A stretch of DNA of 64,000 bases. Origin: Candidatus Desulfofervidus auxilii. GTDB taxonomy: Bacteria > Desulfobacterota > Desulfofervidia > Desulfofervidales > Desulfofervidaceae. Position numbers and translations under genes: made by a program. A model generated the notes under the pieces. That model did no database searches. It was given only the letters and a program-made list of their open reading frames with translations, and was not told the origin of the DNA. The stretch lies in contig JAJSZS010000006.1 of the NCBI GenBank assembly GCA_030262725.1, positions 49,205-113,204 on the forward strand, written 5' to 3'. Below, one piece after another: positions 56,130 through 63,960 of the stretch. Numbering within the stretch: the stretch's first letter is position 1; the number at the start of each line of letters is the position of its first letter.

Positions 56130-58450
56130 GTTTTTTCTCGATGTCGCCAAAGAGGGCCATAAGGTGTATCTATTATTTCTATGCCTTTAGATAAAAGAAA
56201 ATTGCGTATAGCATCAGCCTTTACCCAATCTTTCCTTTTTCTTGCCTCCTCTCTTTCTCTAATCATACTCAACAATTCTTCATCAATATGTATAGGGGTA
56301 AAGTCCATAATATTTAACACCATATCAAGTTTTTTAAAACTTTTTAATATTTTTTCTTTATCTGATTGACTTAAACCTTGCTGCCAAAAGATAGGATTGA
56401 TTTTATTAATAAAACTAAATATAGCAGCCAAGGCAGCAGATATATTTAAGTCATCATCCAATGCTTTAACAAAGCGTTGTTCCATCTCCTTTAAAATTTC
56501 TGAAGTTTTCTCATACCCTTTTCCATGAACAGGTTGATGTAAAAGTAAAATAAAATTGTTTAGGCGAGAAAGGCTTTGTTTTATAGCCTTTAATGCTTGA
56601 TGAGAAAAATTAAGTGGCTTGCGATAATGGGTAGCTAAAAGAAAATATCTAATTTCCTTTTCAGTATAACCATCTTTTAAGAGATCAAAGACAGTAATAT
56701 AATTACCAGCAGAACGAGACATTTTTTTCCCATCTACAAATACTAATTCAGTATGAATCCAATAATGGACAAATGGTTTACCAGTTAAAGCTTCAGCAAT
56801 AGCAATTTCATTTTCATTATGTGGAAAAATTAAATCCTTACCACTTGTATGAATATCTATAGTTTTATCAAGATATTTTATAGCCATTGCTACACATTCT
56901 ATATGCCAACCTGGTCTTACTTTTCCCCATTCGGTGTCATAAAAAATGCCAGCTTTCAATTCACTTAAAGTACATCGTTTGAAAAGTGTAAAATCTCTTG
57001 GGTCTTCTTTTTCATAACTATCTAAATCTACTGTTAAACCAACTTTTATTTTATTTAAGTTTATTCGGGAAAGTTTTCCATAATTTTTAAAGCGAGCAAT
57101 ATTAAAATAAACAGAATGGTGTTTTTCATAAGCATAACCCTTTTTTAAAAGCTCTTTTGTGATATTTACCATTTCTTCAATATGCTCACTAGCTTTTGGA
57201 TAATGGTCTGCTGGTTTAATACCCAAGACTTTTGTCACTTTTAAAAACTCTTGTGTATAAAAAGAGGTTATTTCTTGTAAAGGTTTTCCTTCTTGCTGCG
57301 CTTTGTTTATGGTTTTATCATCTATATCAGTAATATTGACAATATGTTTTACTTTGATTCCTTTAAATTCTAAATATCTCCGCAATAAATCAGCTACTAC
57401 TAAACGGCGACATACTCCTAAATGAGGAATATCATGGACAGTAGGACCACAGGTATACATGAGGATTTTTTCAGGAATAATAGGTTTTAAAAATTCCTTT
57501 TTACGAGTAAGAGTATTATAAAGACGTAAAGTAAGGGTTGGTTTTTCTATAAAAAGAGCAGTACTCAAATAACGTTCTCCACCATCAGGGAAAATTACTA
57601 CAATTACTCCTCTATTTAAACTTTTAGCCTTTTCTAAAGCAGCAAACATAGCAGCTCCTGAACTAATACCTGCAAGTATTCCTTCTTCCTTAGCCAACTT
57701 GCGAGTTATACTTATAGCATCTTCAAGGCTTACATTTACTTTCTCGTCTAAAAAACGTTTATCATAAATCCCTGGGACATAAGATTCTTTTAAATTTTTA
57801 AGCCCTGGAATCTCTTCCCCAGGATATGGCTCTACTCCTACAATTTTAATATTTGGATTATATTCTTTAAGACGGCGAGAGATTCCCATAACTGTACCAG
57901 TAGTGCCAATACCTGCTACAACCATAGTAACTTTTCCTTGTGTTTGTTGCCAAATTTCTTCAGCAGTGCCATAATAATGAGCTTTCCAATTATATGGGTT
58001 ATTAAATTGATCCGTAAGATAATATTTTTCTGGATGTTCTCGTACAAGCTGATATACTTTTTCAATAGCTCCATCTGTCCCTAAATGAGCTGGTGTTAAA
58101 AGAAGTTCTGCACCATAAGCTTGTAAAATGCGTTTTCGCTCTGCACTTACTGATTCAGACATAGCTAAAAGTAACTTATATCCTTTTATTGCTGCTACCA
58201 TAGCTAGACCTATACCAGTATTACCACTTGTTGCCTCAATGATAGTTTTCTCCTTAGTTAATTCTCCGCTTTTTTCAGCCCCTTCAATCATAGCTAAGGC
58301 TACTCTATCTTTTATAGAACCGCCTGGATTAAACATTTCTAACTTAGCTAAAATGGTTACTTTAGGATTGGAATTAAGTCTGCGTATTTCAACTAAAGGA
58401 GTATTGCCTATTAATTCCAAAAAACTTTTATATACTTTCACGATTGGCAT
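56126..58450 (-). CDS. cysK-cysS: fused cysteine synthase - cysteinyl-tRNA synthetase
   Basis: One 774-residue frame. Residues 1-302 are O-acetylserine sulfhydrylase: the PLP lysine is Lys47 in 'NPGGSIKDRV', with 'ATSGNTGIGLAMVAAIKGY', 'VVAGIGTTGTVMGISRRLK' and 'GISSGAAMFAALEKA'. From about 305 on is CysRS: 'YTCGPTVHDIPHLGV' with the HIGH variant HLGV, zinc ligands Cys334, Cys519, His544 and Glu548, and 'KKMSRSAGN' in place of KMSKS. The C-terminal helices that bind the anticodon are complete ('RKDWVKADAIRNFLLSKGIE'). The chain would make cysteine from sulfide and charge it to tRNA, a possible channelled route. No internal stop or start separates the halves. Confidence 0.95.
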   Translation of the reverse strand: MPIVKVYKSFLELIGNTPLVEIRRLNSNPKVTILAKLEMFNPGGSIKDRVALAMIEGAEKSGELTKEKTIIEATSGNTGIGLAMVAAIKGYKLLLAMSESVSAERKRILQAYGAELLLTPAHLGTDGAIEKVYQLVREHPEKYYLTDQFNNPYNWKAHYYGTAEEIWQQTQGKVTMVVAGIGTTGTVMGISRRLKEYNPNIKIVGVEPYPGEEIPGLKNLKESYVPGIYDKRFLDEKVNVSLEDAISITRKLAKEEGILAGISSGAAMFAALEKAKSLNRGVIVVIFPDGGERYLSTALFIEKPTLTLRLYNTLTRKKEFLKPIIPEKILMYTCGPTVHDIPHLGVCRRLVVADLLRRYLEFKGIKVKHIVNITDIDDKTINKAQQEGKPLQEITSFYTQEFLKVTKVLGIKPADHYPKASEHIEEMVNITKELLKKGYAYEKHHSVYFNIARFKNYGKLSRINLNKIKVGLTVDLDSYEKEDPRDFTLFKRCTLSELKAGIFYDTEWGKVRPGWHIECVAMAIKYLDKTIDIHTSGKDLIFPHNENEIAIAEALTGKPFVHYWIHTELVFVDGKKMSRSAGNYITVFDLLKDGYTEKEIRYFLLATHYRKPLNFSHQALKAIKQSLSRLNNFILLLHQPVHGKGYEKTSEILKEMEQRFVKALDDDLNISAALAAIFSFINKINPIFWQQGLSQSDKEKILKSFKKLDMVLNIMDFTPIHIDEELLSMIREREEARKRKDWVKADAIRNFLLSKGIEIIDTPYGPLWRHREKT

Positions 58451-58470
58451 TCTATATTATGGTTAAACAA

Positions 58471-58499
58471 TTGACAACTTTTCTACACCAAGTTAACTT
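58471..58499 (+). promoter_or_regulatory. weak candidate promoter of the S2P-like protease gene
   Basis: A perfect TTGACA (58471-58476) lies 28 bases before the ATG at 58505, with TAACTT (58494-58499) at 17 bases; the -10 match is only 3 of 6, so this is weak. Confidence 0.22.
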
Positions 58500-58504
58500 G
58501 AAAT

Positions 58505-59335
58505 ATGTCTTATTTACATTTTATTTTATTTTTCACCACTTTTATCACCACAACAGTTGCTGGTGCATTTCAAGCTGGTTACAATCCTTTTTCTTCTTTT
58601 ATTGCTTTTAGTAAAGGATTCCCTTTTTCATTTACTCTTATGTTTATTTTGCTTTCACATGAACTTGGACATTATTTTGCCTCTAAATATTACAATGTAA
58701 AGGTGACCCCGCCTTATTTTATTCCAGCTCCTTCTCTTATTGGTACATTTGGAGCATTTATTAAAATTAAATCTCCTATGCCAGATAATAAAGTTTTATT
58801 TGATGTAGGTATTGCTGGCCCTTTGACAGGTGTAATTGTCTCTTTACCTATTCTTATTTATGGTCTTTCTCATTCACACTTAATGATAATGCCTAAACCA
58901 CCAGTAGAAGGTTTAGTACTAGGTGAATGTCTATTATTTAAGTTCTTTGCTTGGGTTATCTGGGGAAGTTTGCCTGATAATGTCCATATTATGCTTCATC
59001 CTATGGCTTTTGCTGGTTGGATAGGCATTTTTGTTACAGCCTTAAATCTAATGCCTGTTGGTCAACTTGATGGTGGACACATTAGCTATGCTCTTCTTGG
59101 AGAATATGGACATAGCATTCTTTCCCGTTTAGTTATAGCAGGACTTATTATTTTAGGTATTATTGCCTGGCATGGTTGGCTTTTTTGGGCAATTTTACTT
59201 TTTATTTTAGGTTTGCATCATCCAATGCCTTTAGACCCATTTTCTTCTATTGGAAATAAAAGAAAAATTCTTGGAAGCATAGCCTTTTTAATTTTTGTTT
59301 TATCCTTTACACCTATACCTTTTAAATTAGGCTAA
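58505..59335 (+). CDS. site-2 protease (M50 family) membrane metalloprotease
   Basis: A 276-residue multi-pass membrane protein. The zinc motif is 'LLSHELGHYFASKYY' (HExxH) and the third ligand lies in 'NLMPVGQLDGGHISYA' (NxxPxxxLDG). 'GTFGAFIKIKSPMPDNKVLF' followed by 'DVGIAGPLTG' is typical of the S2P group without PDZ domains, close to plant EGY-type proteins. It may release membrane-bound regulators or clean up remnant peptides; the substrate is unknown. No anti-sigma factor gene is adjacent. Confidence 0.92.
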   Translation: MSYLHFILFFTTFITTTVAGAFQAGYNPFSSFIAFSKGFPFSFTLMFILLSHELGHYFASKYYNVKVTPPYFIPAPSLIGTFGAFIKIKSPMPDNKVLFDVGIAGPLTGVIVSLPILIYGLSHSHLMIMPKPPVEGLVLGECLLFKFFAWVIWGSLPDNVHIMLHPMAFAGWIGIFVTALNLMPVGQLDGGHISYALLGEYGHSILSRLVIAGLIILGIIAWHGWLFWAILLFILGLHHPMPLDPFSSIGNKRKILGSIAFLIFVLSFTPIPFKLG

Positions 59336-60357
59336 TTCTTTTGTTCCAAAAAAACAGTACGAATAGGGAAAGGAATTTCAATTCCCTCTTCATCATAACG
59401 TTTTTTCAAACGTTTAACAAACTCATGTTTTACTAAATATTGATCCACAAATTCCTTTGCCCTTAAAATAACTGTAAAATTAATGCTAAAATCATCAAAG
59501 GTATGATATCGGATAAATGGTTCAAATTCAGGCACACCTCCATTAACTTCCCGCATCACTTCCTTTGCCACCTCTATCGTTACTTTTTCTACTTTTTCTA
59601 AATCACTGTCATAACTTACACCTACCTGTACTAATACAGACATTTCTTTTTGAGGCAGGTTATAATTGGTAATAATGGCTGAAGCAAGTTTTGAATTAGG
59701 AATAATGACAATATTATTTGGTAATTGTCGAATAGTTGTATCTCTCCATGTAATATCTGTTACATAACCTTCTTCGCCACTCTCGAGCTTTATATAATCT
59801 CCAGGCTTTATTTTTTTACTGGCTAAAATGTGCAATCCAGCAAAGAGATTGGCAAGGGTATCTTGCAAGGCTAAAGCAACAGCAAGGCCACCTATGCCTA
59901 GAGTAGTAATAAGTGGGGTAATAGAAATACCTAAAGTATGTAAGATTACTAATGCACCTAAAACAAGAATAAGTCCTTTTATTAGATTTTTAAAAATAGT
60001 TGCTCCAGGCAAAACACTTCTTATTTTATCTCCATAAGCCTCAATAATTTTGGCAAAAAAATTAGCTAGAAACCAAAAAAAGGAGAACAAAAAAAGGGCT
60101 AATAAAATTTTTTCCACAAATTTAGAAAATTTTAAAGGAAACTTAGCAATAATAAGAGCTACATACACACCAGCAAGAAAAAACCATCCTATAACGATTC
60201 CTCGTAATGAAGAAAAAAGAATATTATCAAGAGTAAATTTTGTTTTTGAAGCAAGTTTTATTAAATGGACTAGAATCCATCTTTGAAAAATTATCCCAGC
60301 AAGAGAAAAAATTAAAACAATGCCAAGAGGTAAAAGATAGTGCAGAAAAGTGTTCAT
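59332..60357 (-). CDS. MscS-family mechanosensitive channel
   Basis: A 341-residue channel. Three or more TM segments fill residues 1-150. The pore-lining and beta region is 'GIGGLAVALALQDTLANLFA', then 'KIKPGDYIKLESGEEGYVTD', 'ITWRDTTIRQLPNNIVIIPN' and 'SKLASAIITNYNLP'. It opens under membrane tension to release solutes. It overlaps pyrD by one base and ends the yfiH-pyrK-pyrD operon, an unrelated function in the same transcript. It converges with the S2P gene. Confidence 0.93.
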   Translation of the reverse strand: MNTFLHYLLPLGIVLIFSLAGIIFQRWILVHLIKLASKTKFTLDNILFSSLRGIVIGWFFLAGVYVALIIAKFPLKFSKFVEKILLALFLFSFFWFLANFFAKIIEAYGDKIRSVLPGATIFKNLIKGLILVLGALVILHTLGISITPLITTLGIGGLAVALALQDTLANLFAGLHILASKKIKPGDYIKLESGEEGYVTDITWRDTTIRQLPNNIVIIPNSKLASAIITNYNLPQKEMSVLVQVGVSYDSDLEKVEKVTIEVAKEVMREVNGGVPEFEPFIRYHTFDDFSINFTVILRAKEFVDQYLVKHEFVKRLKKRYDEEGIEIPFPIRTVFLEQKN

Positions 60358-61277
60358 TAATTTTCCTCCACTTTTAAGCTATTAATTAAATTATTAATAT
60401 CTTTTAAATTATAATTTTTAAGATAATTTTTTATCCCTTCAGTCACTTCAATAGCAGTAAAAGGATTCAAAAAATTGGCTGTGCCAATTTGTATTGCCTT
60501 TGCCCCTGCAATTAAATATTCTAAAGCATCTTCTGCTGTCATAATGCCACCAATACCCATTACTGGTATAGAAAGTGTTTTCACCACTTCCCATACCATT
60601 TTTAAAGCAATTGGCTTTAAACAAGGGCCAGAAAGCCCTCCTGTTACATTACCTAACTTTGGCTTACGAGTATGAATGTCTATTGCCATTGCTGGAAAGC
60701 TATTGATAAGTGATACACCATCTGCTCCTGATGAAACAGCTGCTTTTGCTAAAATTACAATATCTGTTACCTGAGGTGGGAGTTTAACAAATAAAGGTAA
60801 ATTAGTTTTTTCTCGTACAGCCTTAGTGATCTTACTAACCATTTCGGGGTCTGTGCCAAAGCTTTTTCCTCCAGCTTCAATATTTGGACAAGAGACATTT
60901 ATCTCTAATGCATCTATACCAACATTGTCTAATTTTTCAGCTAAAATTGCATATTCTTCAACTGTAAAACCAAAAATATTGACAATAATTTTTGTATCAA
61001 ATCTTTTTAAAAATGGCAGTTTTTCTTTAATAAATTTTTCTACTCCTATATTTTCAAGTCCAATAGCATTAAGTAAACCACAAGGAACTTCTGCTAAACG
61101 TGGTGGAGGATTTCCTCTTTTTGGTTTTAGAGAAGTACCTTTGACAACAATTCCACCTAATTTATTCAAATCTATTAATTTAGCATATTCTTCCCCATAA
61201 CCAAAGGTGCCTGATGCTACAAGGACAGGTGTTTTAAGTTCAAGTCTACCTAATTTTACTGAAAGATTTATTTCCAT
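60357..61277 (-). CDS. pyrD: dihydroorotate dehydrogenase B, catalytic subunit
   Basis: A 306-residue FMN enzyme of class 1B. The active-site Cys lies in 'LEINVSCPNIEAGGKSFG'. Other signatures are 'LKTPVLVASGTFGYGEEYAK', 'GIVVKGTSLKPKRGNPPPRL' and 'VMGIGGIMTAEDALEYLIAG'. It oxidises dihydroorotate and passes electrons to NAD through PyrK, whose gene precedes and overlaps it by ten bases. Confidence 0.96.
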   Translation of the reverse strand: MEINLSVKLGRLELKTPVLVASGTFGYGEEYAKLIDLNKLGGIVVKGTSLKPKRGNPPPRLAEVPCGLLNAIGLENIGVEKFIKEKLPFLKRFDTKIIVNIFGFTVEEYAILAEKLDNVGIDALEINVSCPNIEAGGKSFGTDPEMVSKITKAVREKTNLPLFVKLPPQVTDIVILAKAAVSSGADGVSLINSFPAMAIDIHTRKPKLGNVTGGLSGPCLKPIALKMVWEVVKTLSIPVMGIGGIMTAEDALEYLIAGAKAIQIGTANFLNPFTAIEVTEGIKNYLKNYNLKDINNLINSLKVEEN

Positions 61278-62041
61278 ATTATCTCCTCAATATCAAATAT
61301 AGGTCCATCTTGACATACTTTACAATAACCAGCTTTAGTAGAAACAACACATCCTAGACATGCTCCAATCCCACATGCCATATTAGTCTCTAAAGAGATT
61401 TGCATAGGAATTTTTTTATCTTTATTCCAAATGGCTAATGCTTTTAACATAGGCAAAGGGCCACAAGCATAAATAAAGTTAGGCTTTTTTTTATCAAAAA
61501 ATTTTTTTACTCCATCCATTATCAGACCTTGATAACCTAAGCTTCCATCTTCAGTATAAATAGTTATATCAAAGTTTTCCTTTAAAAATGCTAAAAGTTC
61601 AGAATGAACCTTATAACGCAATCCCCAAATAAATTTAAAATTAGCTTTTTTCTTTTTTAACACTTTTGCTAGAAAAAAAAGAGGGGCAATGCCCGCACCC
61701 CCAGCCAAAAGCCAGATTGAAGAAAGGGAACAAACTTTAAATCCATTACCTAAAGGGCCAAGAATATTTACATTATCTCCTTCTTTCCAATAAGTCATAA
61801 GTTTTGTGCCTTTTCCAACAACTTTGTAAAGAATGGCTATTTTTTCTTTTTCACAAAAAAAGATAGAAAAAGGACGACGCAAAAGAGGGTCAAAATTATT
61901 ACTTATCTTTACCATTAAAAATTGACCAGGTTTTGCACATGAAGCAATCTTAGGAGCATTTAAGATAAGAAGATGAAATGCTTCTGCATCCTCTATTACA
62001 AAATGGATATGCTTAACAACTTTAGCAATTTCAAGAAACAT
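61268..62041 (-). CDS. pyrK: dihydroorotate dehydrogenase B, electron transfer subunit
   Basis: A 257-residue FAD/[2Fe-2S] protein. 'DPLLRRPFSIF' binds FAD, 'LLAGGAGIAPLFFLAKVL' binds NAD, and the cluster ligands are in 'MACGIGACLGCVVSTK' and 'YCKVCQDGPIFDIEEI'. It transfers electrons from PyrD to NAD+. It is coupled to pyrD and overlaps the upstream yfiH by 11 bases. Confidence 0.95.
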   Translation of the reverse strand: MFLEIAKVVKHIHFVIEDAEAFHLLILNAPKIASCAKPGQFLMVKISNNFDPLLRRPFSIFFCEKEKIAILYKVVGKGTKLMTYWKEGDNVNILGPLGNGFKVCSLSSIWLLAGGAGIAPLFFLAKVLKKKKANFKFIWGLRYKVHSELLAFLKENFDITIYTEDGSLGYQGLIMDGVKKFFDKKKPNFIYACGPLPMLKALAIWNKDKKIPMQISLETNMACGIGACLGCVVSTKAGYCKVCQDGPIFDIEEIIWK

Positions 62042-62789
62042 CTTTAAGCATGATTACAACAGCAAATCGCCCTGTCTTTTTACCATCTCGTCTATAGGAA
62101 AAAAAGCGTCTATCACATACAGTACAGATATTTGCAATTTCAATTTGTTTTTCAGGTACACCAGCAGCTATGAGTTGTTTTTTTGAAATAGTCCACCAAT
62201 CAAAATAACAATTATTAATTTTATATTGCCAAAAATCTTTTGGTAATAATTTTTTATAATCTTTAAATTCTCCACAACAAGGGCCTAAAGATGGGCTTAT
62301 TCCTGCCCAAATATCTTTTGGGGATGTATTAAATTTATTTTGCATAGTTTTTATAGTATTTTCAATTACATTTACTACATTACCACGCCAACCACAATGA
62401 ATAGCAGCAATTATCTTGTGTACCGGATCACAAAGTAAAATACCCTGACAATCAGCCAATTTTATTAAAAGCATAATTTTAGGTAAATTGGTAATAAGGG
62501 CATCATATCCCTTAACAGGGCTTTTTTGATCTTTTTCAACAACAAATACCTTATTACTGTGTATCTGCTCTGACCAAACAATATTTTTGGCAGCAAACAA
62601 ATTTTTTATTAAAAAAAGATTTTTCTTTACAATTTCAGGTTCATCACCTACTTCATAACTTATATTTAAACTTGCATAACGACCATGACTATAACCACCA
62701 AGACGGGTAAAAATAGCATGTTTTAAAAAAGAAAAATGAGAAAAATTAGAAAATTGAAAGAAAGGCAACTTGCCTTTTTTATATAACAT
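62031..62789 (-). CDS. yfiH: YfiH/LACC1-family multicopper-type purine nucleoside phosphorylase (polyphenol oxidase)
   Basis: A 252-residue protein. 'AIFTRLGGYSHGRYASLNIS', 'VWSEQIHSNKVFVVEKDQKS', 'YDALITNLPKIMLLIKLADC', 'AAIHCGWRGNVVNVIENTIK' and 'ISPSLGPCCGEFKDY' give the zinc-binding His/Cys/His set. Family members phosphorolyse adenosine and inosine and help remove D-amino acid or peptidoglycan errors. I chose ATG at 62789 over the in-frame TTG at 62831, since the TTG is part of a likely -35. It heads the pyr operon. Confidence 0.9.
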   Translation of the reverse strand: MLYKKGKLPFFQFSNFSHFSFLKHAIFTRLGGYSHGRYASLNISYEVGDEPEIVKKNLFLIKNLFAAKNIVWSEQIHSNKVFVVEKDQKSPVKGYDALITNLPKIMLLIKLADCQGILLCDPVHKIIAAIHCGWRGNVVNVIENTIKTMQNKFNTSPKDIWAGISPSLGPCCGEFKDYKKLLPKDFWQYKINNCYFDWWTISKKQLIAAGVPEKQIEIANICTVCDRRFFSYRRDGKKTGRFAVVIMLKDVS

Positions 62790-62802
62790 AATTACAACAA
62801 AA

Positions 62803-62831
62803 AATGTATCAATTGAGTTTAAAGAAGTCAA
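62803..62831 (-). promoter_or_regulatory. candidate promoter of yfiH-pyrK-pyrD-mscS
   Basis: On the minus strand TTGACT (62831-62826) is followed after 17 bases by TACATT (62808-62803). The -10 ends about 14 bases before the yfiH ATG, so the leader would be only a few bases long and no Shine-Dalgarno is present. Confidence 0.4.
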
Positions 62832-62834
62832 CAG

Positions 62835-63284
62835 ATGGAGAAAGAAATTTTAAAAATATTTTTAGAAGTTAGAGAAAAATTTGGTGAAATAAAAGAAAAA
62901 GTTTCCTTGCTTAAAACCTATTTAGAACTTCATGTCTCTTCTCCTGGTATAGCAATAAGTCTTAATGAATTTGAGAAAATTTTTGGATTTAGACCAAAAT
63001 TAATTTATAGATCAAGGGAAAATATCTATGGTATTTCAGTTATTTATACAATTGATGATGATATAACTAGAGGAATAATAGCTCATGAATTTGCAGAAAT
63101 AGTTGCTAAAGAAAAAGGTATTTATAATCATGAAACAGTTGATAAAATCTGTTTTGAAAAAGGATTTGGGAAAGAACTTTTGCTTGCTTTAGAAAATATT
63201 TTACCAGGAAGGGTTGAAAGAATCTTTATTGATGCAGAGGATTTGAAAAACCGAATAAAAAAATTAAAGGAAAAATTAAAATAA
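62835..63284 (+). CDS. unrecognised small protein with HEFAE motif
   Basis: A 149-residue cytoplasmic protein that I do not recognise. The first 40 residues are helical; the middle has beta strands ('IYRSRENIYGISVIYTIDDD'), then a helix 'TRGIIAHEFAEIVAKEKG' with an HExxx arrangement close to but not matching the zincin HExxH, and a downstream 'NHETVDKICFEKGFGKELLL' helix. The motif recalls ImmA/IrrE-type or phage metallopeptidase helices, but the second His is replaced by Glu. The ATG at 62835 lies four bases from the opposite-strand promoter. There are no recognised neighbours to suggest a job. Confidence 0.6.
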   Translation: MEKEILKIFLEVREKFGEIKEKVSLLKTYLELHVSSPGIAISLNEFEKIFGFRPKLIYRSRENIYGISVIYTIDDDITRGIIAHEFAEIVAKEKGIYNHETVDKICFEKGFGKELLLALENILPGRVERIFIDAEDLKNRIKKLKEKLK

Positions 63285-63290
63285 ACTAAT

Positions 63291-63317
63291 TTGACAAACC
63301 AATAAAATCTTTATAAA
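63291..63317 (+). promoter_or_regulatory. candidate promoter of the AbiEi-like gene
   Basis: TTGACA (63291-63296) is followed after 15 bases by TATAAA (63312-63317), which matches the -10 consensus at 5 of 6 positions. An inverted repeat lies directly downstream, at 63331-63351, where a repressor would block transcription. Confidence 0.5.
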
Positions 63318-63330
63318 CTAAGGAAAAATA

Positions 63331-63351
63331 AAATTACCACAGAGGTAATTT
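63331..63351. promoter_or_regulatory. inverted-repeat operator at the AbiEi-like start
   Basis: AAATTACC (63331-63338) and GGTAATTT (63344-63351) are perfect eight-base arms around ACAGA. The repeat lies between the promoter and the ATG at 63352 and covers the ribosome site (AGAGGT). AbiEi-type antitoxins repress their own operons by binding such repeats, so autoregulation is likely. Confidence 0.65.
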
Positions 63352-63960
63352 ATGGACAGATATACAGAATTGTATGCCTGGATGTGGAAGGTTTTTGAGA
63401 GGGAGGAGTTTTCCTTAGACAGGTTTCGCTCGGTGTTTCCCACCTCCCAGGCCGCAAAGGTCATCCATGACTTGGCTAAGAAGGGTTATATCCAGAGGGT
63501 AAAAAGAGGGGTATATAAGGTTACAGAGCCTGAGGAATTTATAAGAAAAATCTCCGAGCAGGAACCCCAGGATGGAATATTGGATGAATCCGGCATGGAC
63601 TATGCTTTTTGTGAAAGCACGGCAGTAACAATCTGGACTGACGGTTATTACTGGACAGGGTTTACCAAGGGATTTAGGCCTGTTCACATTGCTGTCAAAA
63701 AGAAGGACTTAAACTCCTGGAAAAAATTTTTCAGGAAAAAAGGATTAAAATATGCCTTAGAAGGAGAGAGCAAGACCTTGTATGGAAAGGTCTATATTTT
63801 GCACCCAAGAAAGTCCTTGCAGGTTGTCTTAAAGGATGGATTAAAGGTTATTCCCTTGGAGGAAGTGGTGGATTTTTGTTTGAAAAGGGAGATAGAATAT
63901 AAGCCGGCATTGGAGTATTTGGATGAAAAATACGGGATAGGCTATCCTAAAAGGGAGTGA
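63352..63960 (+). CDS. AbiEi-like winged-helix protein (type IV antitoxin / transcriptional regulator family)
   Basis: A 202-residue protein. The N-terminal wHTH (about 15-65, 'FSLDRFRSVFPTSQAAKVIH', 'KKGYIQRVKRGVYKV') is typical of AbiEi antitoxins. The rest ('YAFCESTAVTIWTDGYYWTG', 'KSLQVVLKDGLKVIPLEEVV') resembles the C-terminal domain of the family. AbiEi neutralises an AbiEii nucleotidyltransferase toxin and represses the operon. The base composition is clearly richer in G+C than its neighbours (34 of 60 bases at 63421-63480), suggesting recent transfer. The partner toxin gene would lie to the right; only 40 bases remain. A regulator without toxin is also possible. Confidence 0.75.
   Translation: MDRYTELYAWMWKVFEREEFSLDRFRSVFPTSQAAKVIHDLAKKGYIQRVKRGVYKVTEPEEFIRKISEQEPQDGILDESGMDYAFCESTAVTIWTDGYYWTGFTKGFRPVHIAVKKKDLNSWKKFFRKKGLKYALEGESKTLYGKVYILHPRKSLQVVLKDGLKVIPLEEVVDFCLKREIEYKPALEYLDEKYGIGYPKRE

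Noticed and set aside
62761..62780. Seven-base stem (AAAGGCA/TGCCTTT) followed by T residues, like a terminator
   Set aside because: It lies inside the first codons of yfiH, encodes Lys-Gly-Lys-Leu-Pro-Phe, and no plus-strand gene ends before it.
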